The notes beneath the pieces are model-generated. The model worked only from the letters and a program-made list of their open reading frames with translations. It did not search any database and was not told where the DNA came from. The position numbers were made by a program, and so were the translations under genes. Shown in pieces: positions 21,601 through 33,323 of a stretch of 64,000 nucleotides of DNA. Source of the DNA: Chondrosia reniformis (lineage: Eukaryota > Porifera > Demospongiae > Chondrillida > Chondrillidae); NCBI GenBank assembly GCA_947172415.1, contig OX359194.1:5394001-5458000 (forward strand). The letters are read 5' to 3'. Position 1 is the stretch's first letter. Every line of letters starts with the position of its first letter.

Positions 21601-24496
21601 TTCTCTTTTCTGTAGCTCCCACAATCTCCTTTCTCTCTTCACCACATTCAACAAGAATAACATTTACACTTTCATCATCACCGTTAATTGGTTCATTACG
21701 CTGTACAATCTCGCCCAACATTTCTGGTCTATCCACAAAGATGGTGTCCACCTCTGCTTCTACTAATTTAAAAGTACTAACTGTTGAAGGTTTGACTTCT
21801 GGAGTTAACTATACTGTCACCTGTATCTCTTCAAGGGAAGGTTTGGTATCCTGTGATTCTGTGACCAGCAACATTGGTACGTATGTACAAGTGTAATATA
21901 CTATATAGATATATAAAAGCTTCTTTATTTATTCATAATAGAAGTTGATTAATCAGGTTATTAGGGAGTAAAATGGGAGACATCAAGACACATTCAAAAC
22001 CTACTGTACCAACCTTTTAAATGGTCTATACCAATATAATTGGAACAATATCATACCAAATACAAAGGGTTTTGACTAGTCTCTACCACCAAATTTGACT
22101 GACTAGCATGGGTTTGTACTGTAATAATTATTCCATTGATCACAGTGTGTAGCTAACAGGCTAATATGGTAAAGTGTGTCTATTTGTCGGGAGTGCATAA
22201 TGAATAAAAAACGAATTATGCACTCCTGATTTGTTGATGTCCAAAAAGGTTAAGTTAGTGCTGGAGTTGGAATTGGAAATATTTAATATTCTTTATTATA
22301 GCTGATCCTACGTACTAACAATCCTCCAAATCTCAACTTTTATAATTTCTTTTTCTATAATTTCAATTATTATTTGCATAATTTTCTAATTTTTAAATAC
22401 TTTTAACTACTTATATCTTCATCTACAGTTACCTTATCAGTACCTCCAAAGGTCACTGGTGTGTTTGTAAGAGTTGTATATACTAAAGTACCTACTCTCA
22501 CTGTTAGCTGGACACCAATAACTGATTTTGATTATGACATTTCATACACTGTGTGGTATTCTACAAGCAGTGGTACCATAACAGAACCACCAATGTCAGG
22601 AATCACTGGTACTACAGCTACACTGAGTGGACTTACACAGGGTACAACCTACTATATTTGGGTAGCAGCAATTTCATCAGTTGGTGAAGGACCTTTCAGT
22701 ACAAGAGTGTCAAAGAGAACGTATAGAGGTATTAATTGAAAGGAGCATTCTATGTATTAATATATGTATAGTACCTGAGAATTTGGTCCATGCAGTACAT
22801 ATCATATAAACAGTTTAAGCCATTGACCCTTACAGCATGTAAACATCAGGATCTATCAATGGCTCAAGTTTTATCTTACGTATATATTTTATGATAGTCC
22901 ATCAATAGCTAAACACTTATAATTGTGAATATACTTTTGTGTTTCCTGATCACAGCTCCAGCACAGGTTGAAAAGGTGGATCTAGTGAGTCTCAGTTGTG
23001 TTCAACCAGCTCTTTGGGCATTCTGGTTGGCACCTTCAAGTGAACGTCCAATCCAAAACTATGAAATCGAGTACAGGTCATTAAATAGATCAACAGATTG
23101 GAATAGAGTATCGCCAAACCCAACTAGTGCATCAGTTACAATAGAGAACCTTCTATCTGGACATACCTACCAAATGAGAGTGAGAGCTGTGTCTGATGTT
23201 GGATGTGGAGTGTGGAGCAAGCCTGTCCTTCAATGCACAATTAATGGTAATGTAGTACTTCTAGTATATATAGGTTGGACTTCCTTTAGCTCTGGATTAG
23301 CTGTATATATTGAGATAGTTAAGGTTTCCTTGATTGATTTCAATACTTCTTTTTAATTTTCAAACTGTAGATACTGATGAATGTTTAGCTAACAATGGTG
23401 GATGTGATCATATATGTCTGAATACACCAGGATCATATACTTGCGCTTGTAATACTGGCTATACACTAAATGCAGATGGACACACATGTGGTAAGCAATC
23501 CTGTAAAGGGAAATTCCTGATTGTTACCTTATTTAGAGTTCTTGTTTGACTAGAAAGAGATCTAGATACACTGTACAGTTTCACTGTATATTTATAAATA
23601 ACTAAGTTTTTATTTTTTAGATAACATAGTAACAGTCAACTTTGTGGAGATAAGTGCTTCAGGATACGAAGGACAGACTGTAGTACTAACTGTTGAGAGA
23701 GAAGGGTGGATAGCCACACCTCTTGTAGTGACTGTGAGAGTAGTAGAACTAGACATCTGTCTCTATGGAAGTGGTAAGCTGACATCACATCTGAAGCTGT
23801 AGCAGTACTTTGCTTTAGGTTGAGGTCTTACATCTTAAAGTCACAGCTATATATATGTATGTGTACGTGTACCTATTATCCTTCATTTGAATTAAAATAT
23901 AATGGATTTAATTTTTTTTTAAATTTACATAAGTCTCTCTTACTCTATGCTACATAGTGGACTCAATTAGTGATAAAAATGTCAGCATCAAATATATACA
24001 TACATACAACTTTGAAATACAGTCAGTAATTAATCTAATTAATTAACCCATACATTTAAATGAATCTTCTGAATTTGATTAAATGGAAATACACTTCCTT
24101 ATGTCTATATTAATTTAGGAAGTAAGTATTTATGGTGCATGGTTATTCCCTAAAAGTAATTTTAGTGAATAATCACCACCAATAATTGTATTGTTGTAAA
24201 TAATACAAATAAGCCAGTAACCTCACATACAATCATATTTGTTAACCATGAAACATGTAGTCACGGTATTTTCATATGACCCAACTCATGCAGCTAATGA
24301 AGGTGATTATGTTTTGAGGAATTCTACACTGACCTTCTCTGAAGTTTACAAGTCATTTGAGAGACAGCACATATCAGTGGAACTAGTGGCCGATGAAGAT
24401 GATGGAGAGAGAGATGAAGTGTTTCATATTCTCATTGACACTCCCTTTGGAATACAAAGCAAGAGAAGAGCAGTCACTTGTTTGATACATATATAA
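18552..24496 (+). CDS. Gene 3: intact Ig-FN3x7-EGF-Calx-beta secreted protein (957 aa)
   Basis: This is the reference copy of the family. Exons: SP 18552-18609, Ig 18823-19131, F1 19420-19731, F2 20079-20378, F3 20532-20825, F4 21289-21561, F5 21616-21876, F6 22429-22728, F7 22956-23246, EGF 23371-23490, CxA 23621-23773, CxB 24294-24496. The total is 2874 bases, divisible by three, with one open frame and GT/AG at all borders. Residues: leader 1-19, Ig 20-122, FN3 123-799, EGF 800-839, Calx-beta 840-957. There is no transmembrane helix, so a secreted or matrix-bound protein is expected; EGF and Calx-beta suggest calcium-dependent stiffness or assembly. F5 has a 6-base and F6 a 15-base in-frame indel relative to other copies. 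The hairpin at 22188-22228 lies in the F5-F6 intron; other introns over 300 bases show nothing notable. The role is unknown. Confidence 0.87.
18823..19131 (+). CDS. Gene 3 exon 2: Ig domain with variable loops
   Basis: Reads [19 protein letters not shown], then VELQC (first cysteine, strand B), KKWY (core Trp), [19 protein letters not shown] (strands E-F, second cysteine) and TTYTVVLG. The C-W-YxC signature marks an Ig fold. Compared with genes 2, 5, 6a, 6 and 7 the framework is almost identical, but four loops differ in sequence and length: after the first Cys, after YTTG, after GEVWT and after the second Cys. This copy has the longest last loop but one ([11 protein letters not shown]). Confidence 0.85.
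19420..19731 (+). CDS. Gene 3 exon 3: FN3 domain F1
   Basis: A proline-rich start ([17 protein letters not shown]), then [19 protein letters not shown] and [18 protein letters not shown]. The strand-B Trp and the YxIxVxAV pattern define FN3. The central tract from YTVWYST to the SGL(A/T)QGTTYY stretch is almost shared with F2 and F6, which points to sequence exchange between these exons. Confidence 0.85.
20079..20378 (+). CDS. Gene 3 exon 4: FN3 domain F2
   Basis: Starts [17 protein letters not shown], then [20 protein letters not shown] and [18 protein letters not shown], ending AITFQG. A complete FN3 domain in one phase 1-1 exon. Gene 7 has a 12-base and gene 2 a 15-base in-frame deletion in the same exon. 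Confidence 0.85.
20532..20825 (+). CDS. Gene 3 exon 5: FN3 domain F3
   Basis: Starts [18 protein letters not shown], then [19 protein letters not shown] and [20 protein letters not shown]3 domain with a Cys in the strand-F region. The intron before it is only 153 bases, as in all copies. Confidence 0.85.
21289..21561 (+). CDS. Gene 3 exon 6: FN3 domain F4
   Basis: Starts [17 protein letters not shown], then [18 protein letters not shown] and [14 protein letters not shown]. This is the most classical FN3 of the set and the best conserved exon in the cluster; some copies differ by only a few bases. Its antisense strand is by chance open for 77 or more codons in most copies. Confidence 0.85.
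21616..21876 (+). CDS. Gene 3 exon 7: FN3-like domain F5
   Basis: Starts [19 protein letters not shown], has a Cys in place of the usual strand-B/C core region, then [20 protein letters not shown] and [10 protein letters not shown]. The L-x-x-G-x-x-Y-x-V pattern is FN3, but the strand-B Trp is missing and extra cysteines suggest a disulfide-stabilised variant. The intron before it is only 54 bases here. Confidence 0.75.
22188..22228. repeat. Small hairpin in the F5-F6 intron of gene 3
   Basis: Counterpart of the hairpin at 14324-14364: GGAGTGCATAAT and its complement around an A-rich loop. One base differs in the left arm. Confidence 0.7.
22429..22728 (+). CDS. Gene 3 exon 8: FN3 domain F6
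   Basis: Starts [20 protein letters not shown], then [21 protein letters not shown] and [18 protein letters not shown]. It lacks five residues (SGAST) present in other F6 copies, an in-frame 15-base deletion. Confidence 0.85.
22956..23246 (+). CDS. Gene 3 exon 9: FN3 domain F7
   Basis: Starts [15 protein letters not shown], then [19 protein letters not shown] and [17 protein letters not shown], ending VLQCTING. An FN3 fold with four cysteines that could form extra disulfides. Confidence 0.85.
23371..23490 (+). CDS. Gene 3 exon 10: calcium-binding EGF domain
   Basis: Starts [18 protein letters not shown], then [17 protein letters not shown]. The D-x-D-E-C start, the N of CLN and the GYTL aromatic are the calcium-binding EGF signature, and all six cysteines are present. 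Phase 1-1, 120 bases in every full copy. Confidence 0.92.
23621..24496 (+). CDS. Gene 3 exons 11-12: split Calx-beta domain and stop
   Basis: CxA (23621-23773) gives [20 protein letters not shown] and [14 protein letters not shown]. CxB (24294-24496) gives [17 protein letters not shown] and [15 protein letters not shown], then TAA. Joined, these match the Calx-beta pattern (EGD-Y, STLTF, E-x-DE-x-F). The CxB acceptor is placed at CATGCAG because the sequence just upstream is out of frame or has a stop in most copies, while everything after it is open in all. The domain ends the protein. Confidence 0.8.
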
Positions 24497-24620
24497 TATA
24501 TAAGTACTGCTGTATAGGCCAGTAATACAGTATACTGTTTTGTTACTTCTATACTTGAAAAATGCACCTAACAGTATGGTTATGGATAGATTATATTATA
24601 TAGCTATAATTAATTGTAGT

Positions 24621-25331
24621 CTTATTTGGCACACAGTACACAGCGAAGGAAGGTTGGAAAAACACCTCCAGTATATGTAATATACTTACCAGTGTGCACA
24701 TTGCATGATTTCTTGCTCAATGGAAGCCGATACGTTAGTGATAGAAAAATGGTATCTGGAAACTTCTCATTTGGATCCTTTTCTGTTCTTCTAAAGGTAA
24801 GCTTTTACTATTCATAATTAGATTCATTAATTAAAATATAATAGATTACGTAGTCTATATGATTGTGGACAACTGGTGGACATGCTAGGAAATTAGGTTT
24901 TTCTACATTTTCTACAAGACATGCTGGAACATACTCTTGTCATGTAGGTAAAGTGGATATAACAACTTACACAGTAGTTACTAAATGCAGAACATATATA
25001 TATAGCATGTCATATTGTGTATATATATGTGCAGAGTTATGATTCAACTCACAGCCATAGTTACCACATATTTAATGTTTAAACCATAAAGTAGGAACTT
25101 GATGTACATATAGTTTTCATTAACTTAATGCGTAAGTCAGGTATTTATATATATAATTAAAAATTTAAATTCTTTGCACATAAAGTATACCCATACTATA
25201 ATTGGTATTGTTTGAAGTGTATATGTATTAATCCTTTTTTGCATCTTAGCTACCCCCACTCCACCACCACAAGTCCAAGGTGTTGACATTACAAGAGGAA
25301 TATCTAATGGATCTGTGTCATTGAGAGTTTC
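24621..25331 (+). pseudogene. Broken class I gene start (leader, Ig end, F1 start)
   Basis: The class I block (24621-24748) is followed by a leader exon (24749-24796) that has lost about 19 bases after the ATG, reads out of the hydrophobic frame and ends in phase 0. Only the last part of an Ig exon remains (24864-24978, from VWTTGGHARK to TYTVV), and its donor is deleted. F1 is cut after about 80 bases (25250-25331, [19 protein letters not shown]), where homology to the cluster stops. The stub thus lost its downstream half at the point where unrelated DNA and the nidogen-like gene begin. Confidence 0.75.
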
Positions 25332-25837
25332 TACAATTTTCTTCCTACATGTAAGTATAATAGTAGATGTACAAGGTTAAACTATGTAAAGATACATTTA
25401 TACTAATATATCTTGTCAAAGTTTGATTACATAAATAAATACTGAAAACTTAGATTAAATCACTCCTTTCAGAGTCATAAAATTGAGGGAAGTAAACTTA
25501 AGCACAGTTTTCAGGCCAAGTAGAAGTAACATAAGCAAAAAGAGTACGTACGTATATACTTCATTTAAAGCTGCAATTATCTACTGTGTCTGTATATATA
25601 TAATCAGTGGACATACGCATAAGGAGATATGTAAACTGCTCTATACAATACTTTGTGCAGTAAAATTAACATTGCACAATTAAAACATACATAGGTAATA
25701 TGATTTAATTAAGGACTAGACAGGAATTATAGCTAAGACTAATTGTCTATAACAGGGCTGTGTACTAGTAGTTCACCTACTACTATTGAGCAATACTGTT
25801 ATGACCATTTGCTAATCTAATTTTCTTAATAACTTAC
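25332..25837. other. Unique spacer without recognised gene
   Basis: Cluster homology ends at 25331. The following 500 bases are single-copy within the window. The open frame at 25483-25683 has no recognisable features. Confidence 0.5.
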
Positions 25838-25958
25838 TTTCTCCTATTCCACCAAGCACAAAGGATAGCAACAATACAACAAGCAAGACAGGCTAAAGTT
25901 AGAAATGCAGCCAAAAGCCCAGCAGCATACACAGGGAAACCAGATGAGCCTGAAGATA
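25838..25958 (-). CDS. Isolated membrane-anchor exon on the minus strand
   Basis: The minus strand reads SSGSSGFPVYAAGLLAAFL, then TLACLACCIVAILCAWWNRR and K, between a good acceptor (CTTTTATCCTTGTAG) and a GTAAGT donor. It is a single-pass transmembrane helix with a Ser/Gly stalk before it and a basic WWNRRK stop-transfer after it, as in type I receptors. The exon enters in phase 1 and leaves in phase 2. No partner exons were identified with confidence. A possible short exon lies upstream on the same strand near 26240-26312 (after acceptor CCTTCATCAG), but its donor is weak. The + genes of the cluster lack any such anchor. This may be a leftover of a neighbouring receptor gene or part of a gene with exons I cannot recognise. 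Confidence 0.5.
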
Positions 25959-28203
25959 CTACAAGGATAAAAGAACAGCCAGGGTATGTTATCAGACAAA
26001 ATAAAGAATATTGAATAAGAAAATATTTAATAATAATAAAACACCTACATACATATCTATGTACACACAAAAACATATATACGTATATCAGGTAGAGCTA
26101 CGTACGTATGTACGTGCATAGACTCCATTGTATGGGGAAGAAAGAAATATATTGTGCTATCAGACAACAGGCTCATGCAAAAATAATTCAACTCTCATTC
26201 ACCACGCTTCATTTAGAGCAAAGGAAACCTTTCTCCACCAGCACTCTACCACTACAAGTGATAACCCCTGTCAGAGATGTTCTTATGCATATAACTGATG
26301 AAGGAATGAGAATGATAGTAAGTATACCGCAAGTAGTTATGGGTTTACTGTGTTATATTTTCCAATTTGCATTTGTATAGTGCTCACTGATTCATGAACG
26401 TTAAAGTTTTTAGCAGAATTATCTGCTAATTAATTCTAATTCCTTATGTTGTATTGCTTTATTATATTAATTTTCTCTTTTTATTTTAGGTTTGACTTTG
26501 CAATAATGTTCTTTGTTTAACTTATTGGTTTGTCGATCAAATTCAGTTTTGGATTTCTTTGTCTCTCTTGTTAGAAAGCCAAATCCAACTTTAACACATC
26601 AACAGATCAAGAAAACTAATGACTAACTTTATTGCCTCTTGCCAGTCAGGGCTTTATTTGGCAACCAACACAGGAAGTCCTTCCAATGATATACATACAC
26701 ATTCAAAAGAAATAAAATTGGCTGTGATATAATAATCATAATAACAGTCATATATAGTTGAGCATCAGCACCATAGCAGGTTTGGACATTTTAACCTGTA
26801 GATCTGTGACGTGTTATATTATCGTAACACTACTTAACCGTACTCGAGTCACTTTCGGGTAAAGATCATTATTAAGTTCTGTACAATAGCATATATACAT
26901 CACAGAAAGTTCTAGAAAGCTAAATTACAAACCAACAGATACAGCAGCAATATAAAATCATCACAGGATGTTTACTATGCATGCAGTAGTTAGTTAGTTA
27001 CTATGCTACAGATCTTCAGCAGAATTAAAGAAAAAATATTTTAAATGAGCCTGCTCAATAAACCACTGACTATAGTACTGTTTTTATTGGACAATCTAGC
27101 ACACCATCAAGTAGATCAAACTTCAATCCAATGATTCATTCAATAAATAACATTCAGCATGCCTAACAAATTTCTTTTTCATTATAAACCACAGACTCTT
27201 GGAAAATGTATATATGTAGATTACACTTTTAAGAGAGAGCAAGACAATACTAAAATCAAATGCAGTATGCATACTTGTATAGGCTACATATGGCTGGCTA
27301 AGTATATATACTATCTCTGTCTTAAGGACTGTAAACAGTGACACACTAAATTGTTCTGTCATGAAGTACCACATTTAAGAACAGCTCAGGCTTGCAAGTC
27401 ACTGGATGAAGGTAGTACCTAGACATTATACAGTATTGTACTGTTCATCTTAACTGCAGCAATCCTTAATTCATCAATAACATAACTATAGTATCCATTT
27501 CCACTTATGATGAATTAATAAGTGAACACACACTGAGAAACCAAATGAGAGCAAAAAGCTAGCGCTGGTTCTTTGATGTTTTTCATCTTGAGTGACTGTG
27601 AGACAATCACGTGCACTGGTTGCCAATTCAATAGGACTTCAGTCCCCCAACCAAGATTAGACTACATGTGGGTCACTTGGCTAATTTGGTGTAATACATT
27701 CCAGTGATTATATCTCAATAGCTTTTGCACAGGCCTGGTGCAATTACCTACTTATACCTTCACATTTACATATATACGTACATAAATTTTATTCTCATAC
27801 AGTAAAAGACATTAGCTTGTATCGTGAAGGGACTCCATTAATTTGTGTATAATACTACATTTATTGAATAACCACCTTTTAATTGAATTAAAGCTGTTAT
27901 TGTGTGAATGGAAGGCTTCAATTATGTATGTGGTATTATTATGTATCAGTACTTTACATAAAGCAGCCCAAATCTTAAGAGGTGCATGGAAAGGGAAGAC
28001 ATTTTTATCCACTTAATTATTAGATGTATATAGCATATAATAGGAACAGATGGATAGTGAAATTGAATTTTGTATAATTCTACAATGCGGAATTGCAATT
28101 ACAGTGGCCTGTTTATTCTATCAGTCACACTTGTGGCTTCTTATGAAGCCATTGAAATCCATTTCTAATATCCCTAGTTGTTACACTTCCGATCTATCAC
28201 GAT
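25959..28203. other. Unique spacer between gene 3 cluster and gene 4
   Basis: About 2.2 kb of single-copy, AT-rich sequence. Short open frames on both strands (for example 27123-27374) look like chance. I see no repeat family, RNA gene or domain here. It may hold regulatory sequence or undetected small exons of the minus-strand gene. Confidence 0.45.
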
Positions 28204-28310
28204 ATACCGTATGGACCTAAATTTTCGTGGGACTAAACTTTTGCGGATGGCTGCCAATCAGCGAAAACCGCGAAAGTTTAGTCCCGCGAAAATTTAGGAC
28301 CATACGGTAT
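28204..28310. mobile_element. 107-base foldback MITE upstream of gene 4
   Basis: Terminal inverted repeats of about 43 bases, starting TACCGTATGGACCTAAATTT on the left and matched on the right by TACCGTATGGTCCTAAATTT read in reverse, with few mismatches, flanked by TA. It ends about 200 bases before the start codon of gene 4. A TA target fits a Tc1/mariner-like or similar non-autonomous element. Confidence 0.7.
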
Positions 28311-28511
28311 ATAGTGTGTGTATTAACAATTTAGTATTTTAAATTCTAGTATAGACCTGTGAGAGGGTACAGGAGCAGTCTCTTTGTCCTGCTATTTGTA
28401 CTATATACTAGAGGTTCGCACATATACATAAGATTGCTTTGTTTCTTGATTATATGGTATTGCATTGATTCCATTTACTGCTATTATCCCTGTGTCTTCA
28501 GATATATAGAT

Positions 28512-29488
28512 ATGGCAAAGTACATTTCAGCAGTAATCTGGATGTTACTTCTGGTTTGGGTGGTTGAGAGTGTTCCTGCTCCTGGAATGTATCCTACACA
28601 GGGGACAGCTTTGCGAAGAGCTGATGATGGTCACAGTGCTGCTCTCAGGATGCCTAGAGGAATGAAATTTCCATTCTTTAAGACCCAACATTCCTATGTT
28701 GAGGTTAAGCAAAAGGTATCTTGTTTACTACCTATATTACTGCATTATCTTCTTACAGGTAAATACAAATGGTATCATCTCTTTCTCTGGGAGCTTTCAT
28801 CAAGCCTGGGAACCAAGTCCATTCCCACGCTATGAAAGGGTAGAGGGGACCCAGATTCCAATAGTTGCCCCCTTTCATGCTGATATAGATATAACTCGTA
28901 GAGTTGGAAACAGAAATGGTGGTACAATTACATACAAAGCCTATGGCAGTGAAAATGCTGGTATATTGCAGCGGGCTACTAATGATATCCGTAACAGCTT
29001 CCCTCACGCTTATAGTTTTGAAGCTAGGTATGTTCTGGTAGCTAGCTGGTTGAAAGTAATGTCTTTCTGTGATCGGAGTTGCACAAATGCAGCAAATTCA
29101 AAGGTATTTTTAATCAACATAAGACTTCTCTTAGAGTAGATGCCGTTACACAATGCATGCTGATAAAATCTATAAACCAATGTGTTAGTTAATTCAATGT
29201 GGCAGTTTTCTTTTTTTTTTCTACAGACTAACACATTCCAATGTGTACTGATTACTAATGGAACTTGGTCTTTTGCTATGTTCAATTATCTTGATGACGG
29301 TATGGGATGGAGTTCCTTTCGAAGGAATCACATTACCTATTATGCAGTAGCTGGCTATGACGATATCATTAGAGAGCGAACACTCAATATAGAACATTCA
29401 GGAACTAGTAGAATATCTAATATTGTATCAATGTCAAATGTAAACGTATCTGGAAGATTCATTTTTCAAATTGATGAAGTTAGCCTCC
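28512..29488 (+). CDS. Gene 4 exons 1-3: signal peptide and NIDO domain
   Basis: Leader MAKYISAVIWMLLLVWVVES, then a NIDO (nidogen-like) domain at about residues 65-270: VNTNGIISFSGSF, IPIVAPFHADIDITRR, ARYVLVASWLKVM, TFQCVLITNGTWSFAMFNY and AVAGYDD. These are the successive conserved blocks of NIDO. The domain is found in nidogen, tectorin and mucin-4 type extracellular proteins. Exon junctions inside it are phase 0, unlike the shuffled part of the gene. Confidence 0.88.
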
Positions 29489-32400
29489 GTGAGTTAATTA
29501 TATTGATTTATTCACTTCATGTGTTATGATTGCATTGATGATATCTTCAGGGGGGATGTGACACTGATGTTTGCATTTATCTTTCTTTACTAGAGACTTG
29601 TGATCCTCCATGTAATAACAATGGTACCTGTATTCCTGGTAATGAATGTGCTTGCACACCATATTTTAGAGGTAGCAGATGTGAAATAGGTTAGTGAAGC
29701 ATAGGCTAAAATCACAATCACTAAATTGCAGCATGGCTATATACATACTCATCACATCTATTGCTGTGATAGTTACCTATGTACATGTTTATAAACTTCA
29801 AGAATGCTTCAGATGAGGTAATGCTATTCAAACAAGATATAAGTTAAAAGAAATGATAGCAGTTTTTACTGATTGATTATTAGTATTCCTCTTTGTACAT
29901 ACGTAATATACTATAATTTCTATAGTAACTTGATTGTTGTTTTTGGTTTACCACAATTGTCACTCCATGACTAAATAATAATTAAATTTATTACATATTT
30001 CTTAGATATAGATGAATGTCTCAACCCAAATACATGCCATCACAGTTGCAACAACACTAATGGTGGTTTTCTATGCATTTGTGACTCAGGTTTTCTTCTA
30101 GGAATAGATGGAAGAACTTGTATTGGTACGTATGTAAGTGTAATTAAAATGCACTTAGTTTTTGTAGTGTCCAAGTGCTATCCTAGATTTAGAATTTCAG
30201 ATTAATTTCCTTTAATGTAAATGTTACCTTTATGCATGGGCACACTATATCTTTGTTCTGTTTGATTTCAGATGATAATGAATGTTTACGAAATCCTTGT
30301 GATCATCGCTGTAACAATACTTTGGGAAGCTTTACTTGCTACTGCCTTGAAGGATACATATTGGAAGACAATGGAATATCTTGTAGAAGTGAGTGCTAAC
30401 TTACAAATGTTTCAAAATTAAAGCTAGTCACTTCATTCACTTATCATGAGTGAGAAATGATGAGTCACTATTAATTGGTATATACAGAATGGTTAGTTTA
30501 AGGTATTTTTGTATGTTTGTGAATGATTATGTGTTCCTTTTATGTATATCATTATAATTATTTAAGGATCTTTATTATGTTATGTATTTCATAGCATGCA
30601 TTTTACACCAAAAAGAACATACGATATCACACCTACACCACATACAGTATATACTCCTTAATAAATGTTTCCTCTACTTTGATGCCATAACTTGAAATTC
30701 AAATGTGTTTGACTTCCTTAAAATTTACATACTACTCTGTATACATAGCTACTACAAAATATGTCCTTTATACGAACTATTTATTATTCATATTGTATAG
30801 AATCCTTACAAGTTAGAGGTGTTAGAGTTAGTAAAGGGACGTTAGATGGATCTCCATCTTTGACAGTTTCATGGATTGCGATATCTGAATCTGGAGTAAC
30901 GTACACTGTGTGGTATTCCACAAGTAGTGGTACTACAACAGAGCCACCATCTGGAGCATCAAAACTGTCAGGAATTATTAGTTCTTCTGCCACATTGACT
31001 GATCTTTCACAAGGAACCACATACTACATTTGGGTAGCTGCTGTAACAGACAGGGATCAAGGACCCTACAGTTTAAGAACCTCAGCAATTACATTTCAAG
31101 GTACTAGCTATATAGTGTAAGTAGAATATTAATGGTCCTTTTTTAGTGTATATGTATATATATGCACTAAATGAGTGAAAACCTTTTATATTTTGTATAC
31201 ATATATATTTATGAAAACTTATATTAATGACAACCTCTTCATGATGTAGCACCTCCTCAAGTACAAGGAGTCTCTGTGATAGCCACAGTTAGTAGAAGAA
31301 AGCCCTCTCTATTGGTTCATTGGACTGCTCCGATAGGGCAGGATATCTCTTATGTAGTACAGTATTCTGCAACCAATCAGAATACTCCTCCAAATGATGC
31401 ACTTGAATTAATATCTTATTACTCTTCCATTTTACTGTCAATTGGAATTCAAAGTGGAACAACATATTATGTTTGGGTTTATGCTATATCTAATAAACTT
31501 CATGGAAAATACAGTAGAAGAGCAATGAAAACAACCTTTCAAGGTACCCATGGTATATAGAATACTGGTGCCTTGACTGAAAGCCTTTGTACTACTACAG
31601 TGTGGTTAATGATATATATGATTTAGCAGGCATCTTTATAACAGCCTTTTGTGACCTAAAGATAACTGCTGATTCAAGGTTGCACTGTACATATGTAGTT
31701 TGATTATAACATAGGGACACTGTACATAGGGACATAAACATTTGCACTTACATCATACTTATAATGTATTCACATGAAAATGGCATCCACATTGTATACA
31801 CATTATTTTCTCAGGGGAGAATTTAGGCTCAAGTATTGCATGTTTTTAATGCCACATCAGTTTCTTGTTTATATATATAGAACTTTCATTGACTGTATAT
31901 ACATGTCCCAACAGTTCCAGGTGCTCCCACTGGACTGGTTATAACTCCACCACCTGACAAATGTGACCAGCTGAACTTACACTGGACAGCACCCTCCAAC
32001 ACAGGAGGACTTCCTGTCAAGTATAGAGTGTACAGCAATGGTGTTCTTGTACATCGTATTCTCAGTTCAACAAGAGCAGCCATTCTTGGACTAGCAATCA
32101 ACTCTGAGTACAGAGTGAGAGTAATAGCTTTCAATGATTTGGGAGATGGAAAAGAAGTGACAGGAGTTAGAAGGACCAGACCACATGGTATATAATATAT
32201 GCTGTGATCAACTGCATCCATTTCCTATATAATCATCCTCTTTTCTGTAGCTCCCACAATCTCCTTTCTCTCTTCACCACATTCAACAAGAATAACATTT
32301 ACACTTTCATCACCACCGTTAATTGATTCATCAAGCTGTACAATCACTCCCAACATTTCCAGTCTACCCACAAAGATGGTGTCCACCTCTGATTCTACTA

Positions 32401-33252
32401 AAGTACTAACTGTTGAAGGTTTGACTTCTGGAGTTAACTATACTGTTTCCTGTATCTCTTCAAGGGAAGGTTTGCTATCCTGTGATTCTGTGACCAGCAA
32501 CATTGGTAATTACAAGTGTAATATACTATATAGATTAGTTAGTTAGTTATTTATAATCTAGATACATGGGACAGCCTGTTAATGGGGATTTCCCCTCTTC
32601 TCCAACAGCATATAATTAACCAGCTTCCACTGTAGAAAAATCCAGATTTATATGAAATGATAGTGATTGCTTGTTGTGATCATACTGATATTAATATAAA
32701 TGAGTCTCATGCAGCAACACAGTGTTGTCAATTTGGCAAATATATGCATAAGTACTGTACACAAAAATAGCTGATCATATTATTTCGTAGCTCTGGGTGC
32801 TTATATATATATTTTTATATTTCTTATATTTTTGATATTTCGTAGCTCTGGGTGCTTATATATATATTTTTATATTTCTTATATTTTTGATCATCTGCCC
32901 TATTTTTCATGATCTTAGGTGTAAGTTATTCATTGAATGTTCCAAAATCATCCCTCATTTCCACTCGCTGACTATCCCACAAAAGACTACATTCATAATG
33001 TCATATACTAACAAGCAAATTACTGATCTCATATATTCCATGTATTCACACCATAAGTCACTAAGTTTTATATAATGTATGTAAAAATATCCATTTTTAT
33101 AAAGCACACACAAACACCCCCACTCACCCCACTCTAGATGCAGCAGTATTATGTATGATGATCTATACTCTATGTGACCTGTAAACCAAACCTGGTTGGG
33201 CCATCTTTTTTCTGATTTCAGTTCTTTGTATGGCATGTCACAATAATAAACA

Positions 33253-33323
<71 letters not shown>

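Noticed and set aside
24239-24293. Start codon [15 protein letters not shown] as the beginning of a separate gene or of exon CxB
   Set aside because: The stretch is frameshifted or stopped in most other copies, while the reading frame after CATGCAG is always intact.
26108-26380. Open frame of 90 codons with a possible plus-strand exon at about 26260-26312
   Set aside because: Splice-site-like borders exist on both strands here, but there is no domain, no homolog in the window and no clear partner exon.
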